A stretch of 64,000 nucleotides of DNA from Mycobacterium sp. 852002-51961_SCH5331710 (GTDB lineage: Bacteria > Actinomycetota > Actinomycetes > Mycobacteriales > Mycobacteriaceae), in NCBI RefSeq assembly GCF_001665535.1, contig NZ_LZSQ01000113.1:124001-188000 (forward strand). Direction: 5' to 3'. The notes beneath the pieces are model-generated. The model did no database searches. It was given only the letters and a program-made list of their open reading frames with translations, and was not told where the DNA came from. Position numbers and translations under genes: made by a program. Within the stretch, counting starts at the first letter, position 1, and each line of letters starts with the position of its first letter. Positions 41,537 through 50,730 of this stretch are shown here, piece after piece.

Positions 41537-42825
41537 GCGAAGAGATCCGGACGTTGAGCGTCGGGGCGCTGACGCGGGTGGAGGGAGAAGGCGCCCTGCA
41601 CGTCACCCTGCGTGACGGGAGCGTGGACACCGTCGAGTTGAACATCTACGAACCACCCCGCTTCTTCGAGGCCTTCCTGCGCGGCCGCGCCTACACCGAA
41701 CCACCCGACATCACCGCCAGGGTGTGCGGCATCTGCCCCGTCGCCTATCAGGTGAGCGCGTGCAACGCCATCGAGGACGCGTGCGGGGTGACGGTCGATC
41801 CGGAACTGGTGGCGTTGCGGCGACTTCTTTACTGCGGGGAGTGGATTCACAGCCACGCGCTGCACATCGTGCTGCTGCACGCACCAGACTTCCTCGGCTA
41901 TCCCGACGGGATCAGCCTCGCTCGGGACCACCCCGAGTTCATCGAGCGCGGACTGGCGTTGAAGAAGGTCGGCAACCGGCTGATGGAGAAGATCGGTGGT
42001 CGCGCGATCCACCCGATCAACGTTCGGCTGGGCGGATTCTATTCGGTCCCACAGCCGCGCGAGTTTGACCCGCTGGCCGAGCAGCTTCGTCGCGCCATGG
42101 ACGACGCGCTGTGGTTGCTGGGCAGAGTGGGTGAATTCGACTTCCCGGAAGCCGAATTCGACCACGAGTTCCTGGCGCTGACGGCGCCCGACCGCTATCC
42201 GATCGAGAACGGCACCATCCGAAGAAGCGGGGGGCACCCGTTTGCGGTCAGCGAATTCAGCGACCACGTCGTCGAGGCGCAGGTGCAGCGGTCCACGGCG
42301 CTGCACGCCACACTGGACGGCGCCCGCTACCTGACCGGTCCGCTCGCCCGGTACTCGCTGAACTCCAAGACCCTCTCCCCCGTCGCCCGCGAGGCGGCCG
42401 CCCGCGCGGGGCTGGGTGAGGTATGCCGGAATCCGTTTCGGAGCATCCTCGTCCGCGCTGTCGAGATCGTCTATGCGATCGACGAAGCATTGCGCATCAT
42501 CGCCGCGTACCGGACGCCCGACCGCCCCTTCGTCGACGTCCCCGCCCGGGACGGGACCGGCCACGGTGTCAGCGAGGCGCCCCGCGGGCTGCTGTATCAC
42601 CGGTATGACGTCGGCGCGGACGGTCTCCTGCGGGCGGCCGTCATCGTTCCGCCCACCGCTCAGAACCAGGCGGCCATCGAGCACGAGATGGCCGAACTCG
42701 TCGGCGCGAACCTCACGTTGGCCGACGACGCGCTCACCGCGTTGTGCGAGAGGGCGATCCGTAACCACGACCCCTGCATCTCGTGCTCGGCTCACTTCCT
42801 GACGCTCACGCTCGACCGGTTGTGA
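41533..42825 (+). CDS. hyhL: Group 3b [NiFe]-hydrogenase large subunit
   Basis: 430 residues. N-terminal L1 motif ARVCGICPVAYQVSACNAIE supplies two Cys ligands, although the position usually occupied by His is Tyr. The C-terminal L2 motif is HDPCISCSAHFLTLTLDRL, with DPCxxC ligands. A nine-residue tail follows the last motif His and is presumably cleaved by the protease encoded next. It splits or makes H2 at the NiFe(CN)2CO site. The GTG start overlaps hyhS, and the stop overlaps the protease gene. No hypA-F cofactor-assembly genes are in the window. Confidence 0.92.
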   Translation: MSEEIRTLSVGALTRVEGEGALHVTLRDGSVDTVELNIYEPPRFFEAFLRGRAYTEPPDITARVCGICPVAYQVSACNAIEDACGVTVDPELVALRRLLYCGEWIHSHALHIVLLHAPDFLGYPDGISLARDHPEFIERGLALKKVGNRLMEKIGGRAIHPINVRLGGFYSVPQPREFDPLAEQLRRAMDDALWLLGRVGEFDFPEAEFDHEFLALTAPDRYPIENGTIRRSGGHPFAVSEFSDHVVEAQVQRSTALHATLDGARYLTGPLARYSLNSKTLSPVAREAAARAGLGEVCRNPFRSILVRAVEIVYAIDEALRIIAAYRTPDRPFVDVPARDGTGHGVSEAPRGLLYHRYDVGADGLLRAAVIVPPTAQNQAAIEHEMAELVGANLTLADDALTALCERAIRNHDPCISCSAHFLTLTLDRL

Positions 42826-43274
42826 GCGGCGATGTGGTGATCGGGGTCGGCAACAGCTTCCGCCGCGATGACGGAGTCGGCCCTGCCGTCGCCGAGGAGA
42901 TCGCCAGGCGTGCTCTCCCAGGTGTGCGGGTGCTGCTTGCCACGGGTGAGCCCGGCGCCCTCCTCGACGCATGGAACGGCGCCGCCCTCGCGATCGTCGT
43001 CGACGCCGCGATGGGCGATGGGGCCAGTCCCGGTCGGATTCGGCGATGGACTCCGGACGAGAACAGACCACCGCGGGTCGTCAGTTCACACGCGATCGGC
43101 CTACCGGAAGCATTCGCGTTGGGAGAAGCATTGGGGCAGTTGCCCGATCGCCTGGTCGGGTTCAGCGTGGACATTGTCGACGCGGGCCACGGTGTCGGTA
43201 TGACGGCAGATGTCGCCGCCGCCATCCCCGGCGTGGTCGACGCGGTGCTCGCCGAACTCGATCACTCCATGTGA
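42822..43274 (+). CDS. Hydrogenase maturation endopeptidase
   Basis: 150 residues from GTG 42822, overlapping the hyhL stop (GTGA). The HyaD/HycI-type pattern is present: VVIGVGNSFRRDDGVGPAVAEEI, with the Asp that contacts Ni, and SSHAIGLPEAFALGEAL with the conserved His. It trims the large-subunit C-terminus after Ni insertion. Position directly after hyhL supports specificity for HyhL. It is convergent with otsB1, 17 bases apart. Confidence 0.88.
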   Translation: MSGDVVIGVGNSFRRDDGVGPAVAEEIARRALPGVRVLLATGEPGALLDAWNGAALAIVVDAAMGDGASPGRIRRWTPDENRPPRVVSSHAIGLPEAFALGEALGQLPDRLVGFSVDIVDAGHGVGMTADVAAAIPGVVDAVLAELDHSM

Positions 43275-43291
43275 TCGGAACCCTGCTGCGC

Positions 43292-46200
43292 CTAGGACCG
43301 GCCGGGTGCGGGCGCCTCAGGTTCGCTGGGGAACCTGATGACGCTTCCGGGCTTGAGTTGCTGGACCCGTCCACGGCACTCGACGGTCACCGGCGGAACA
43401 TTCTGGGGCCCGACGCTGACTTCGGCTCCGCGACCGCTGACCCGCACATGTAGGTGATGGCCACGATAGTGAATCGGAAAGCCCAACGCCCCCAATGATT
43501 CCGGCCAGTGCGGTGACAGCACGATGCGGTTGCCGCGCACTTCCAGGCCGGTGAAGCACCGCTGCATCAAGTCGACGCTGCCCGCCATCGCGGCGAGGTG
43601 AACGCCCTCCGACGTCGTACCGCCCTGAATGTCGTCGACATCGGATTTCAACACATCGCGAAAGAAATCGACGGCGTGATCGCGGTTCGCCCGGGCCAGC
43701 ACCCACGAATGCACGACGGCGCTGAGCGTGGAACCGTGCGAGGTGCGGGCGATGTAATAGTCGACCATCGCAGGGATCATCTCCGGCGCAAGCTGGTAAC
43801 CGAGCCGATTGAGCAGTTCGCGCAACTCATCGGACGACAGCAAGTACAACAACATCAGCACATCGGCCTGCTTGGAGGCTCGGTAGCGGTTGACGTCGTC
43901 GTCCTCCGCCTCGAGGATCCGGTCGAGGCGCTGGATGTTGCCGTAGCGGGCCCGGTACCCGTCCCAATCGAGTTCCTCGAGCCCGTCGTAGCCCTCGAAC
44001 TGGCTCACCATCCCGTCGTGGAAGGGCACGAACATGCGGCGGCTCACGCGGTCCCAGTGTTCGAGCTCCTCGTCGGTCAGCCCGAGCTTCTCCCGGAGGT
44101 CGAGTCGGTTGGGCAGTGGCATCTCTTGAAGGGCCTCGACGGCACGCAGGATCACCCAGACCGCCATCACGTTGGTGTAGGAGTTGTTGTCGACACCGGT
44201 GTACGGCCGATCGGGATAGCCGGAGTGGAACTCGTCGGGCCCGATCACACCGAGGATCCGATACCGGTCGGCGGCTTCGTCGTAGGTGGTCCTGCTGACC
44301 CAGAATCGCGCGATCTCGATCAGCATCTCGGCACCGTAGTCGATAAGGTATGCCAGGTCGCCGGTGACCTGATAGAACTGCCACACGTTATAGGCGATCG
44401 CGATACCGATATGGTGCGCAAGGTGACTCGCATCCGGATTCCACCGGCCGGAGTGGGGATTCAGATGTAGCGACGGGCTTTCCTCGCGGCCGTCGCTTCC
44501 CGACTGCCACGGAAACATCGCCCCGGCATAGCCGGCGAGCTTGGCGGCACGACGAGCCTCGACCAGCCGACGGTACCGGTACCGCAACAGCGCTCGCGTG
44601 ATGGTCGGAAACCGCAGATTCAAAACCGGGAAGATGAACAGTTCGTCCCAGAACACGTGGCCGCGATACGCTTCCCCGTGCAAACCCCGTGCCGGAACGC
44701 CGACGTCCAGGTCCTCGCTTTGATACGACACGGTCTGCAGCAGATGCAGCAGATGCAGTCGCAGGATCCTCAATTCCTCGGGGTGGCCGTCGAATTCGAT
44801 GGACAGTCGCTCCCAGATGTGAGCCCAGGCCAGCGTGTGCTCCTGGCGGAGTTCGCGGAATCGGCCCTGCCGTGTGAGTCTGCGTTCTGCGCCCGCCGCG
44901 GGTTCGGAAGTGGCGACATCGCGACCCGTCACCAACGCCACCACCTTCTCGACGGTCACCGACTGGCCCTCCGCCATGTCGACGAAGATGTCATGTCCGA
45001 TCTCGAATTCATGCTCGACCAGACGATATTTCGCGACCGCGGAGACATCGTCGTGCCAGACCGTGGTCCGTGCCGCCAGCGCAATCGGTATCTGTGACTG
45101 CCTGGTTCGTGTCGACATCAGCACCGCGTCGTTCGTGATCTCGGCCATCGTCAGGGACTCGAGATGATCGCTGGCCAGGCCTTGGTAACGTTCCACTCCC
45201 CCGTTTCTGACGTCGGCATCCAGCGTCGACCGGAATTCGATGGTGCCGGACCAGTTCTCGGCGACGACCGTGGTTTCCAGTGCGGCGATGTGCGTCTGTC
45301 TCATCGAGACCAACCGGTGCTGAGTCAGCGAGCTTATCCGCCCCGCGTCGTCGCTGAAGCGCAAGGCACGGGTCAGCACTCCGCCTCGAAGATCGAGGGT
45401 CTGGCGGTAGGACAGCAACGACACGGCATCCACATCGAACCAGGGGCCGCCGTCGATACGGAACGTCAGCGGAAGCCAGTTGGGCAGGTTCACCAGGCTT
45501 TCGTGTTCGAGCTTCTTGCCGGCCAGGATGTCGTCGAGGCGGTTGTACACCCCGGCGGCGTAGGTCCCCGGATAGTGGACCTGGCCGGCCTTCGACTCAG
45601 GGGCGGCGCCGCGGGTCGCGAAGTATCCGTTGCCGACGGTGCACAAGGCCTCGCGCAACTTCTCGCTCGGTGGGTCGTACCCCTCGAAGGTGTAGGTCCA
45701 CGCGACCGTTGAGGTGGCGCGCTGGCGTGCCAACCATCGGCCACCGCGTAGCAGGAACTCGCAAACCTGCTGCGGGTTGTCGAGTGTGAAACCGGCGGCG
45801 CTCGGCCGGTCCCGGTCTTCCTCGTGCCGCACGGCGATGCCGATCCCGCGGGCCCGTAGCGCATCGAAGGCGTCCTCGTCGGTCAGGTCGTCACCGATGT
45901 AGATCGGAATCAAGCGACTTTCCGGTGGTAACCGGTCCTGTATCCACTTCAACGCCGATCCCTTGTCCCAGTCGATGTCGGGCCGCAGTTCGACCACCTT
46001 GCGCCCTGTCGTCACGCGGAGACCGAAACGAGTCCCGTACCCGTGGGTGGCGGCGACGACCTCGGCCACGCTTTCGGCAGAGGCGTTGCGGTAGTGCACC
46101 GCGACGGCATAGCGCTTGCGCTCGACATAGATCCCGGTGATCGAACCCAAACGGTCGCACAGCGCGTCGGCGGCCCGCTGCAGGGCCGGGAGCGCCGCCG

Positions 46201-47041
46201 CGGCGTTGGGGTTCTGATACTCGGTGCCGTCGGGACCCACCATCTCGAATCCGTGACTGCCGGCATACCAGACACCTGGAACACCTACGCGCGCATGGAT
46301 ATCGGCAAGATCGCGCCCGCTGAGTATGGCCACCGGACACTGCTCCGCCATTGCCGCCAACGCCTCGGCGGCTCCGTCGACGAGGACGGCGGCGTCCGGA
46401 TCCGAGACGATCTCTGACAGGGTGCCGTCGAAATCGAGGCAGACGACCGGGCACCTTCCGTCGACCGCGGCGATCATTTGTCCATAGGAGTCGAGGGCGT
46501 TCGGCAAGGTCGAGATGCGTCTGCCTCCCAGTCGCACGGCCACCTCGGCGACGTCGGACACCACGACGTCCGCGCCGCTGGACAACAGAGGCTCGTGGGA
46601 CCCGGCCGGTGCGACACCGATCACCAGCGCGAAGCCACCTTGCCGGGCGACCCGCACGCCGAGTTCGCTGCCTTCGATGACCACCGAGCGTTCGGGCGTC
46701 ACTCCGAGACCTGCGCACGCCTCCAGCAAGACTGCGGGATCGGGTTGTTCGGGCAGGCCGAGCGCCTCGGCGACCACACCGTCGACGCGGACGTTGAACA
46801 GGTCCTCCAGGTCCGCGGCGCTTGTGATCCGGTCGCAGCTTCGGCTCGTGGAGTAGGCGGCCGTCCCCAGCCCCGCGTCAGTCAGCTTCTTGGCCAGCGT
46901 GACCGTCGACGCGGCACCGTCGTCGAGACCGTCGAGGCCGAAGAGAGCGGCATCGTACAAGCGCGGATCGATGGTCACCGGTGTCTTCACGCCACCCATC
47001 TGACTGCTCGGCGCGGCGGCACCGGTAGGGCATGAAGTCAT
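43292..47041 (-). CDS. otsB1: OtsB1-type fusion: HAD remnant, trehalose-6-phosphatase, GH65 phosphorylase/hydrolase
   Basis: 1249 residues from ATG 47041 (ATG 46999, starting MGGVKTP, is a good alternative). Three parts. About 15-180 is a beta-phosphoglucomutase-like HAD fold with lost catalytic residues (FGLDGLDD instead of FDLDGV). About 195-440 is an intact trehalose-6-phosphate phosphatase (VVCLDFDGTLSEIV, ILSGRDLADIH, YIGDDLTDEDAF). The rest is GH65 (GVIGPDEFHSGYPD carries the catalytic Glu; MFPWQSGSDGREES). M. tuberculosis Rv2006 has the same domain order at 1327 residues and is in the DosR regulon. It would act in trehalose or maltose metabolism. Sequence upstream to 47551 is not homologous. 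Confidence 0.9.
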   Translation of the reverse strand: MTSCPTGAAAPSSQMGGVKTPVTIDPRLYDAALFGLDGLDDGAASTVTLAKKLTDAGLGTAAYSTSRSCDRITSAADLEDLFNVRVDGVVAEALGLPEQPDPAVLLEACAGLGVTPERSVVIEGSELGVRVARQGGFALVIGVAPAGSHEPLLSSGADVVVSDVAEVAVRLGGRRISTLPNALDSYGQMIAAVDGRCPVVCLDFDGTLSEIVSDPDAAVLVDGAAEALAAMAEQCPVAILSGRDLADIHARVGVPGVWYAGSHGFEMVGPDGTEYQNPNAAAALPALQRAADALCDRLGSITGIYVERKRYAVAVHYRNASAESVAEVVAATHGYGTRFGLRVTTGRKVVELRPDIDWDKGSALKWIQDRLPPESRLIPIYIGDDLTDEDAFDALRARGIGIAVRHEEDRDRPSAAGFTLDNPQQVCEFLLRGGRWLARQRATSTVAWTYTFEGYDPPSEKLREALCTVGNGYFATRGAAPESKAGQVHYPGTYAAGVYNRLDDILAGKKLEHESLVNLPNWLPLTFRIDGGPWFDVDAVSLLSYRQTLDLRGGVLTRALRFSDDAGRISSLTQHRLVSMRQTHIAALETTVVAENWSGTIEFRSTLDADVRNGGVERYQGLASDHLESLTMAEITNDAVLMSTRTRQSQIPIALAARTTVWHDDVSAVAKYRLVEHEFEIGHDIFVDMAEGQSVTVEKVVALVTGRDVATSEPAAGAERRLTRQGRFRELRQEHTLAWAHIWERLSIEFDGHPEELRILRLHLLHLLQTVSYQSEDLDVGVPARGLHGEAYRGHVFWDELFIFPVLNLRFPTITRALLRYRYRRLVEARRAAKLAGYAGAMFPWQSGSDGREESPSLHLNPHSGRWNPDASHLAHHIGIAIAYNVWQFYQVTGDLAYLIDYGAEMLIEIARFWVSRTTYDEAADRYRILGVIGPDEFHSGYPDRPYTGVDNNSYTNVMAVWVILRAVEALQEMPLPNRLDLREKLGLTDEELEHWDRVSRRMFVPFHDGMVSQFEGYDGLEELDWDGYRARYGNIQRLDRILEAEDDDVNRYRASKQADVLMLLYLLSSDELRELLNRLGYQLAPEMIPAMVDYYIARTSHGSTLSAVVHSWVLARANRDHAVDFFRDVLKSDVDDIQGGTTSEGVHLAAMAGSVDLMQRCFTGLEVRGNRIVLSPHWPESLGALGFPIHYRGHHLHVRVSGRGAEVSVGPQNVPPVTVECRGRVQQLKPGSVIRFPSEPEAPAPGRS

Positions 47042-47066
47042 CGAGACCGTTCCGGAGAGCCCCGAA

Positions 47067-47080
47067 GGGACCTTCGGCCC
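47067..47080. promoter_or_regulatory. DosR-type box between otsB1 and ppsA
   Basis: GGGACCTTCGGCCC, followed by TATG, is one of the best matches in the window. For ppsA a start 43 bp downstream (47117) would follow TCGGAT (47105-47110) and give a 44-base leader. For otsB1 the same rule predicts a start near 47030, downstream of ATG 47041, which favours ATG 46999 for that gene. Confidence 0.7.
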
Positions 47081-47160
47081 TATGAGGCGATGACACTCAG
47101 CCCATCGGATACGGCCCTCGGACGCTACGCCTAGAAATCGCCTGGCGCGACGCTGTCCGC

Positions 47161-49467
47161 ATGACCATTGACAACTACGTGCGCGACATCTCGACGCTGC
47201 GAATCGCCGACGCCGAGGAAGCCGGTGGTAAGGGCGCAAACATGGGGGAACTCGTGGCGGCCAAGTTGCCTGTTCCGCCCGGCTTCGTCCTCCTGCGCGA
47301 TTGTTATCGGGACTCGATGCGAGCCGCCGGTGTCGACGCCGAACTGTCAGCGCTGCACCGGGAAGCGATGGCGAACGCCGCCGACACCGCCCGGCTGTCC
47401 GAGTCGTGTGAGCGGATGCAGGGTCTGGTGAACAAGGCCGGCGTCTCCGACGGCGTGCGTGATCGGATCCTCGCGTTCTATCACCGTCTCGGGCGTGACG
47501 CCGTTGTGGCCGTCCGCTCGTCGGCGACCGGGGAGGACGGCCGGGACGCATCGTTCGCCGGGATGAACGCCACGATCACCAACGTCACCGGTGACGAGGC
47601 GCTCGTCGGCGCGGTTCTACGCTGCTGGATGTCGCTGTTCAGCCCACGAGTCGTCACCTACCGCGCCAGCCGCAACTTCACGGCCGACCCGGCGATGGCG
47701 GTCGTCGTACAGCGGATGGTCAACTCGGACAAGGCCGGCGTGGCGTTCACCGCCGATCCGAGTAACGGCGCCGAGGACCGAGTCGTCATCGAGGGCGCCT
47801 TCGGTCTGGGCGAGGTCGTCGTGTCGGGGATGGTCGAGCCCGATACCTACATCATCGCCAAGGACACCCTCGAGGTGCTCGATATCCGGCTGGGACACAA
47901 GGCCTTCAAGATCGTGCGCGGCCCTGACGGCAACGACACCCACGTCAACCTCGATGACGCGCAGGCCGACGCGCGGGTGCTCGATGACCGCGAACTGCGC
48001 ACCATCGCTGAACTCGCCATCGCCACCGAGCGACACAACGGCTGCCCGCAGGACACCGAGTGGGCGATCGAGAACGGCCAAACCTACCTGGTGCAGGCGC
48101 GGCCCATCACCACCTTGAAGCACACCTCCGCGCCGTCGTCGGAGAAGCACGCCGTGCTGGCTCGCGGCCTGGCCGCGGCGCCGGGAACCGCGATCGGCAA
48201 GGTCCGTGTGCTCGACAGCCCCGATGAGGGGCACCGGTTGCTCGAGGGTGAGATCCTCGTCGCCCAGATGACCAATCCCGATTGGCTGCCGACCATCCGG
48301 CGGGCGGCGGCACTGGTCACCGACACCGGCGGGATGACCTGTCACGCCGCCATCGTCGCTCGCGAACTCGGGGTGCCGTGCATCGTCGGGGCACGCAGCG
48401 CGACAAAGGATCTCCATGACGGGACGACCGTCACCGTCGACGGAACCCACGGCCGCGTCCTTGCCGGCCGCGTCGACACCGCCCCCCCAGTGACCGTCAC
48501 GGCGCAGCCCCAAGCGGTGTCTGCAGCAGCTGACGAGGTGACGGGAACCAAGATCTACGTCAACATGGCGATGCCCGACCACGCCGAGGCCGTCGCCGCG
48601 CAGAACGTCGACGGTGTCGGGTTGCTACGAGCCGAGTTCATGCTCACCGAGGCACTCGGGGGTCGTCATCCACGCGATCTCATCGCGCGCGGCGAACAGG
48701 ACAGCCTGGTCGAGAAGTTGGTGGCTTCGGTGGGCCGCATCGCCACCGCCTTCGCGCCACGCCCGGTCGTATACCGGGCAACCGACTTCCGCAGCAACGA
48801 GTTCCGGGGTCTCGTCGGCGGCGAGTCGTACGAGCCCGTGGAACACAACCCGATGATTGGCTACCGCGGCTGCTACCGGTACATCAAGGAGCCCGACCTG
48901 TTCGCCCTGGAACTCCGGGCGCTGGCGCGCATCCGCGAACAATCCCCGAACCTGCATCTGATGATCCCGTTCGTGCGTACGCGGTGGGAGCTCGAGGAGT
49001 GCCTCGCCCTCGTCGACTCCAGCCCACTCGGTCGCCAACGCGGATTACGTCGGTGGGTGATGGCGGAGGTGCCCTCGGTCGTGCACTGGCTCCCGGAGTA
49101 CATCGGCATGGGTATCGACGGAGTGTCGATCGGTAGCAACGATCTCACCCAGTTGATGCTCGGAGTCGACCGCGACTCGGATATCTGCGCAGAACTGTTC
49201 GACGAGTCGGACCCAGCCGTCCTGGACGCCATCGGTCGAATTGTCGGCCTTGCACGTAAATTCGGTATCACTTCGTCGTTGTGCGGTCAGGCGCCGTCGA
49301 CCAAGCCTGCCTTCGCCGAACATCTGGTGCGGATGGGCATCACCTCGGTATCGGTCAACCCGGACGCTGTCAGCGCGGCGAGGCGCACCGTCGCGGCCGC
49401 CGAGCGTCGGCTGATGCTGGAGGCGATGCTGACGGCACGGGACGGTGGCTCGGATCGGGCGGGGTGA
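47161..49467 (+). CDS. ppsA: Phosphoenolpyruvate synthase
   Basis: 768 residues. The PEP-utiliser layout is complete: an N-terminal ATP-grasp part (GGKGANMGELVAAKLPVPPGFV, VRSSATGEDGRDASFAGM), the swivelling phospho-His domain (DTGGMTCHAAIVARELGVPCIVG) and the C-terminal TIM barrel (VDGVGLLRAEFM, SIGSNDLTQLMLGVDRDS and the catalytic SSLCGQAPS). It converts pyruvate, ATP and water to PEP, AMP and phosphate. In a hypoxic island it would keep PEP available for gluconeogenesis. It is divergent from otsB1 with a shared DosR-type box, and a USP follows 46 bases later. Confidence 0.95.
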   Translation: MTIDNYVRDISTLRIADAEEAGGKGANMGELVAAKLPVPPGFVLLRDCYRDSMRAAGVDAELSALHREAMANAADTARLSESCERMQGLVNKAGVSDGVRDRILAFYHRLGRDAVVAVRSSATGEDGRDASFAGMNATITNVTGDEALVGAVLRCWMSLFSPRVVTYRASRNFTADPAMAVVVQRMVNSDKAGVAFTADPSNGAEDRVVIEGAFGLGEVVVSGMVEPDTYIIAKDTLEVLDIRLGHKAFKIVRGPDGNDTHVNLDDAQADARVLDDRELRTIAELAIATERHNGCPQDTEWAIENGQTYLVQARPITTLKHTSAPSSEKHAVLARGLAAAPGTAIGKVRVLDSPDEGHRLLEGEILVAQMTNPDWLPTIRRAAALVTDTGGMTCHAAIVARELGVPCIVGARSATKDLHDGTTVTVDGTHGRVLAGRVDTAPPVTVTAQPQAVSAAADEVTGTKIYVNMAMPDHAEAVAAQNVDGVGLLRAEFMLTEALGGRHPRDLIARGEQDSLVEKLVASVGRIATAFAPRPVVYRATDFRSNEFRGLVGGESYEPVEHNPMIGYRGCYRYIKEPDLFALELRALARIREQSPNLHLMIPFVRTRWELEECLALVDSSPLGRQRGLRRWVMAEVPSVVHWLPEYIGMGIDGVSIGSNDLTQLMLGVDRDSDICAELFDESDPAVLDAIGRIVGLARKFGITSSLCGQAPSTKPAFAEHLVRMGITSVSVNPDAVSAARRTVAAAERRLMLEAMLTARDGGSDRAG

Positions 49468-49513
49468 AACGGCAGGCTCAGCGACCGCACCAGCAAGAGA
49501 GATGGGGAAGACA

Positions 49514-50329
49514 ATGAACGACACCGACTCCAAGTCCTCGGTGATCGTCGGGATCGACGGATCCGATACGGCGATCGAAGCGGCGCTGTGGGCAATCGAT
49601 GAAGCGGTCAGCCGAAGCGTGCCTTTGCGTTTGGTGTGCGTCACCAAGGCAGAACACCCCTCCGCCGAGGACTATTACGCTGACATCCACCACGCCGAGG
49701 ATTCGCTGCGCGCGGCACAAGCCGCCGTCGACGCCACCGGCAAGTCGGTGAAAGTCGAGACCGGCATCCTCACCGGGCTGCCGGGAGTCAGCCTGGTCGA
49801 GGAAAGCTACGACGCCACGCTGGTCTGCATCGGCTCGGTCGGCATCGGCCGCTACGCGCGCTCCATCCTCGGATCCACAGCGATTGAGGTTGCGGAGAAG
49901 GCACATTGTCCCGTCGCGATCATTCGTCCCTTCGACACCGAGGCCGATCACTCGGTGAACTGGATCACCGTCGCGGACAAGAGGAGTCGCGACACCGACG
50001 CCCTCCTCGAAGCCGCGATGGACGAGGCCGCATTGCGGCAAGCCCCAGTGCTGGTCGTCGGTAAGAACGGCAGTGTCGAACGCGACGTCGAAGCGTTGCG
50101 CAAGCGTCATCCGGGGCTTCGCATCTACCCGATCGGCGACAGCGCCGACATCGCACGCTTCCTCAAGAACAGTGACGAGCGGGTGCAACTCGCCGTCATC
50201 AGCGGCGCCGAAGCACACCAGGTGGCCGATATCCTCGGCCCGTACGGACACCACCGGTTTTCCCACGCCGGGTCGTCGGTGCTGGTGGTCAGAGGCCGAC
50301 TCGTCGCCCGAGAGGAGATCGTTCGATGA
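49514..50329 (+). CDS. Universal stress protein, two-domain, second domain degenerate
   Basis: 271 residues from ATG 49514 (GGGGAAG ribosome site; ATG 49502 is possible). Domain 1 has IVGIDGSDTAIEAALWA and the ATP signature G-x2-G-x9-GS in GSVGIGRYARSILGST. Domain 2 (from about residue 150: WITVADKRSRDTDALLEAA) keeps the fold but not the ATP loop (SGAEAHQVADILGPYGHH). USPs bind ATP or AMP and are induced in stress and hypoxia. It lies in a run ppsA-USP-SpoIIAA-like with a 4-base overlap to the next gene, so it is probably co-transcribed from the ppsA promoter. Confidence 0.85.
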   Translation: MNDTDSKSSVIVGIDGSDTAIEAALWAIDEAVSRSVPLRLVCVTKAEHPSAEDYYADIHHAEDSLRAAQAAVDATGKSVKVETGILTGLPGVSLVEESYDATLVCIGSVGIGRYARSILGSTAIEVAEKAHCPVAIIRPFDTEADHSVNWITVADKRSRDTDALLEAAMDEAALRQAPVLVVGKNGSVERDVEALRKRHPGLRIYPIGDSADIARFLKNSDERVQLAVISGAEAHQVADILGPYGHHRFSHAGSSVLVVRGRLVAREEIVR

Positions 50330-50694
50330 TCGAGGTGTTGCCGGATATGCCCGACGGTGTGATCGGCTTCCGAGTGTCCGGCCGGTTGAGCGGTGAGGAC
50401 CTACGCGACTTCAAGCCCACGATGGAACAGAAGCTGCAGGGCGACGAGGTGCGCATCGTCGAGGTCATCGCGCCCACTTATGAGGGTTTCGGTCCCGGTG
50501 GGCTCGTCGAGGACCTGAAACTTGGTTTCGGCGCATTGATCAGTCATCATTCGGCCTTCAAGCGGATCGCCGTGGTCACCGATGAGAAGTGGGTGGTACA
50601 CACCCTGCACGCGCTGGCATGGATGGTTCCCGGCGAGATCGCGCTCTTCGGTCTCGATGAGTTGGAGCAGGCCAAAACCTGGGCCGCGGGCTGA
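50326..50694 (+). CDS. SpoIIAA-like (STAS-fold) protein
   Basis: 122 residues. The pattern MIEVLPDMPDGVIGFRVSGRLSGEDL, then LISHHSAFKRIAVVTDEKWVVHTLHALAW and LFGLDELEQAKTWAAG (quoted in parts), matches the SpoIIAA-like family. Members adopt the STAS fold, but the canonical phospho-Ser of anti-anti-sigma factors is not evident, so a lipid or small-molecule role is more likely. The start overlaps the USP gene (ATGA). Function is unknown. Confidence 0.75.
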   Translation: MIEVLPDMPDGVIGFRVSGRLSGEDLRDFKPTMEQKLQGDEVRIVEVIAPTYEGFGPGGLVEDLKLGFGALISHHSAFKRIAVVTDEKWVVHTLHALAWMVPGEIALFGLDELEQAKTWAAG

Positions 50695-50730
50695 GCGCGG
50701 GTTCGATGACGGTCGAGGTGCACCGCTGAC

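Noticed and set aside
41389..43071. Minus-strand open frame of about 560 codons across hyhL
   Set aside because: Antisense to conserved hydrogenase genes; no motif.
47042..47551. N-terminal extension of otsB1 beyond ATG 47041
   Set aside because: It would run over the DosR box and antisense to ppsA; the sequence is low-complexity and unlike the family.
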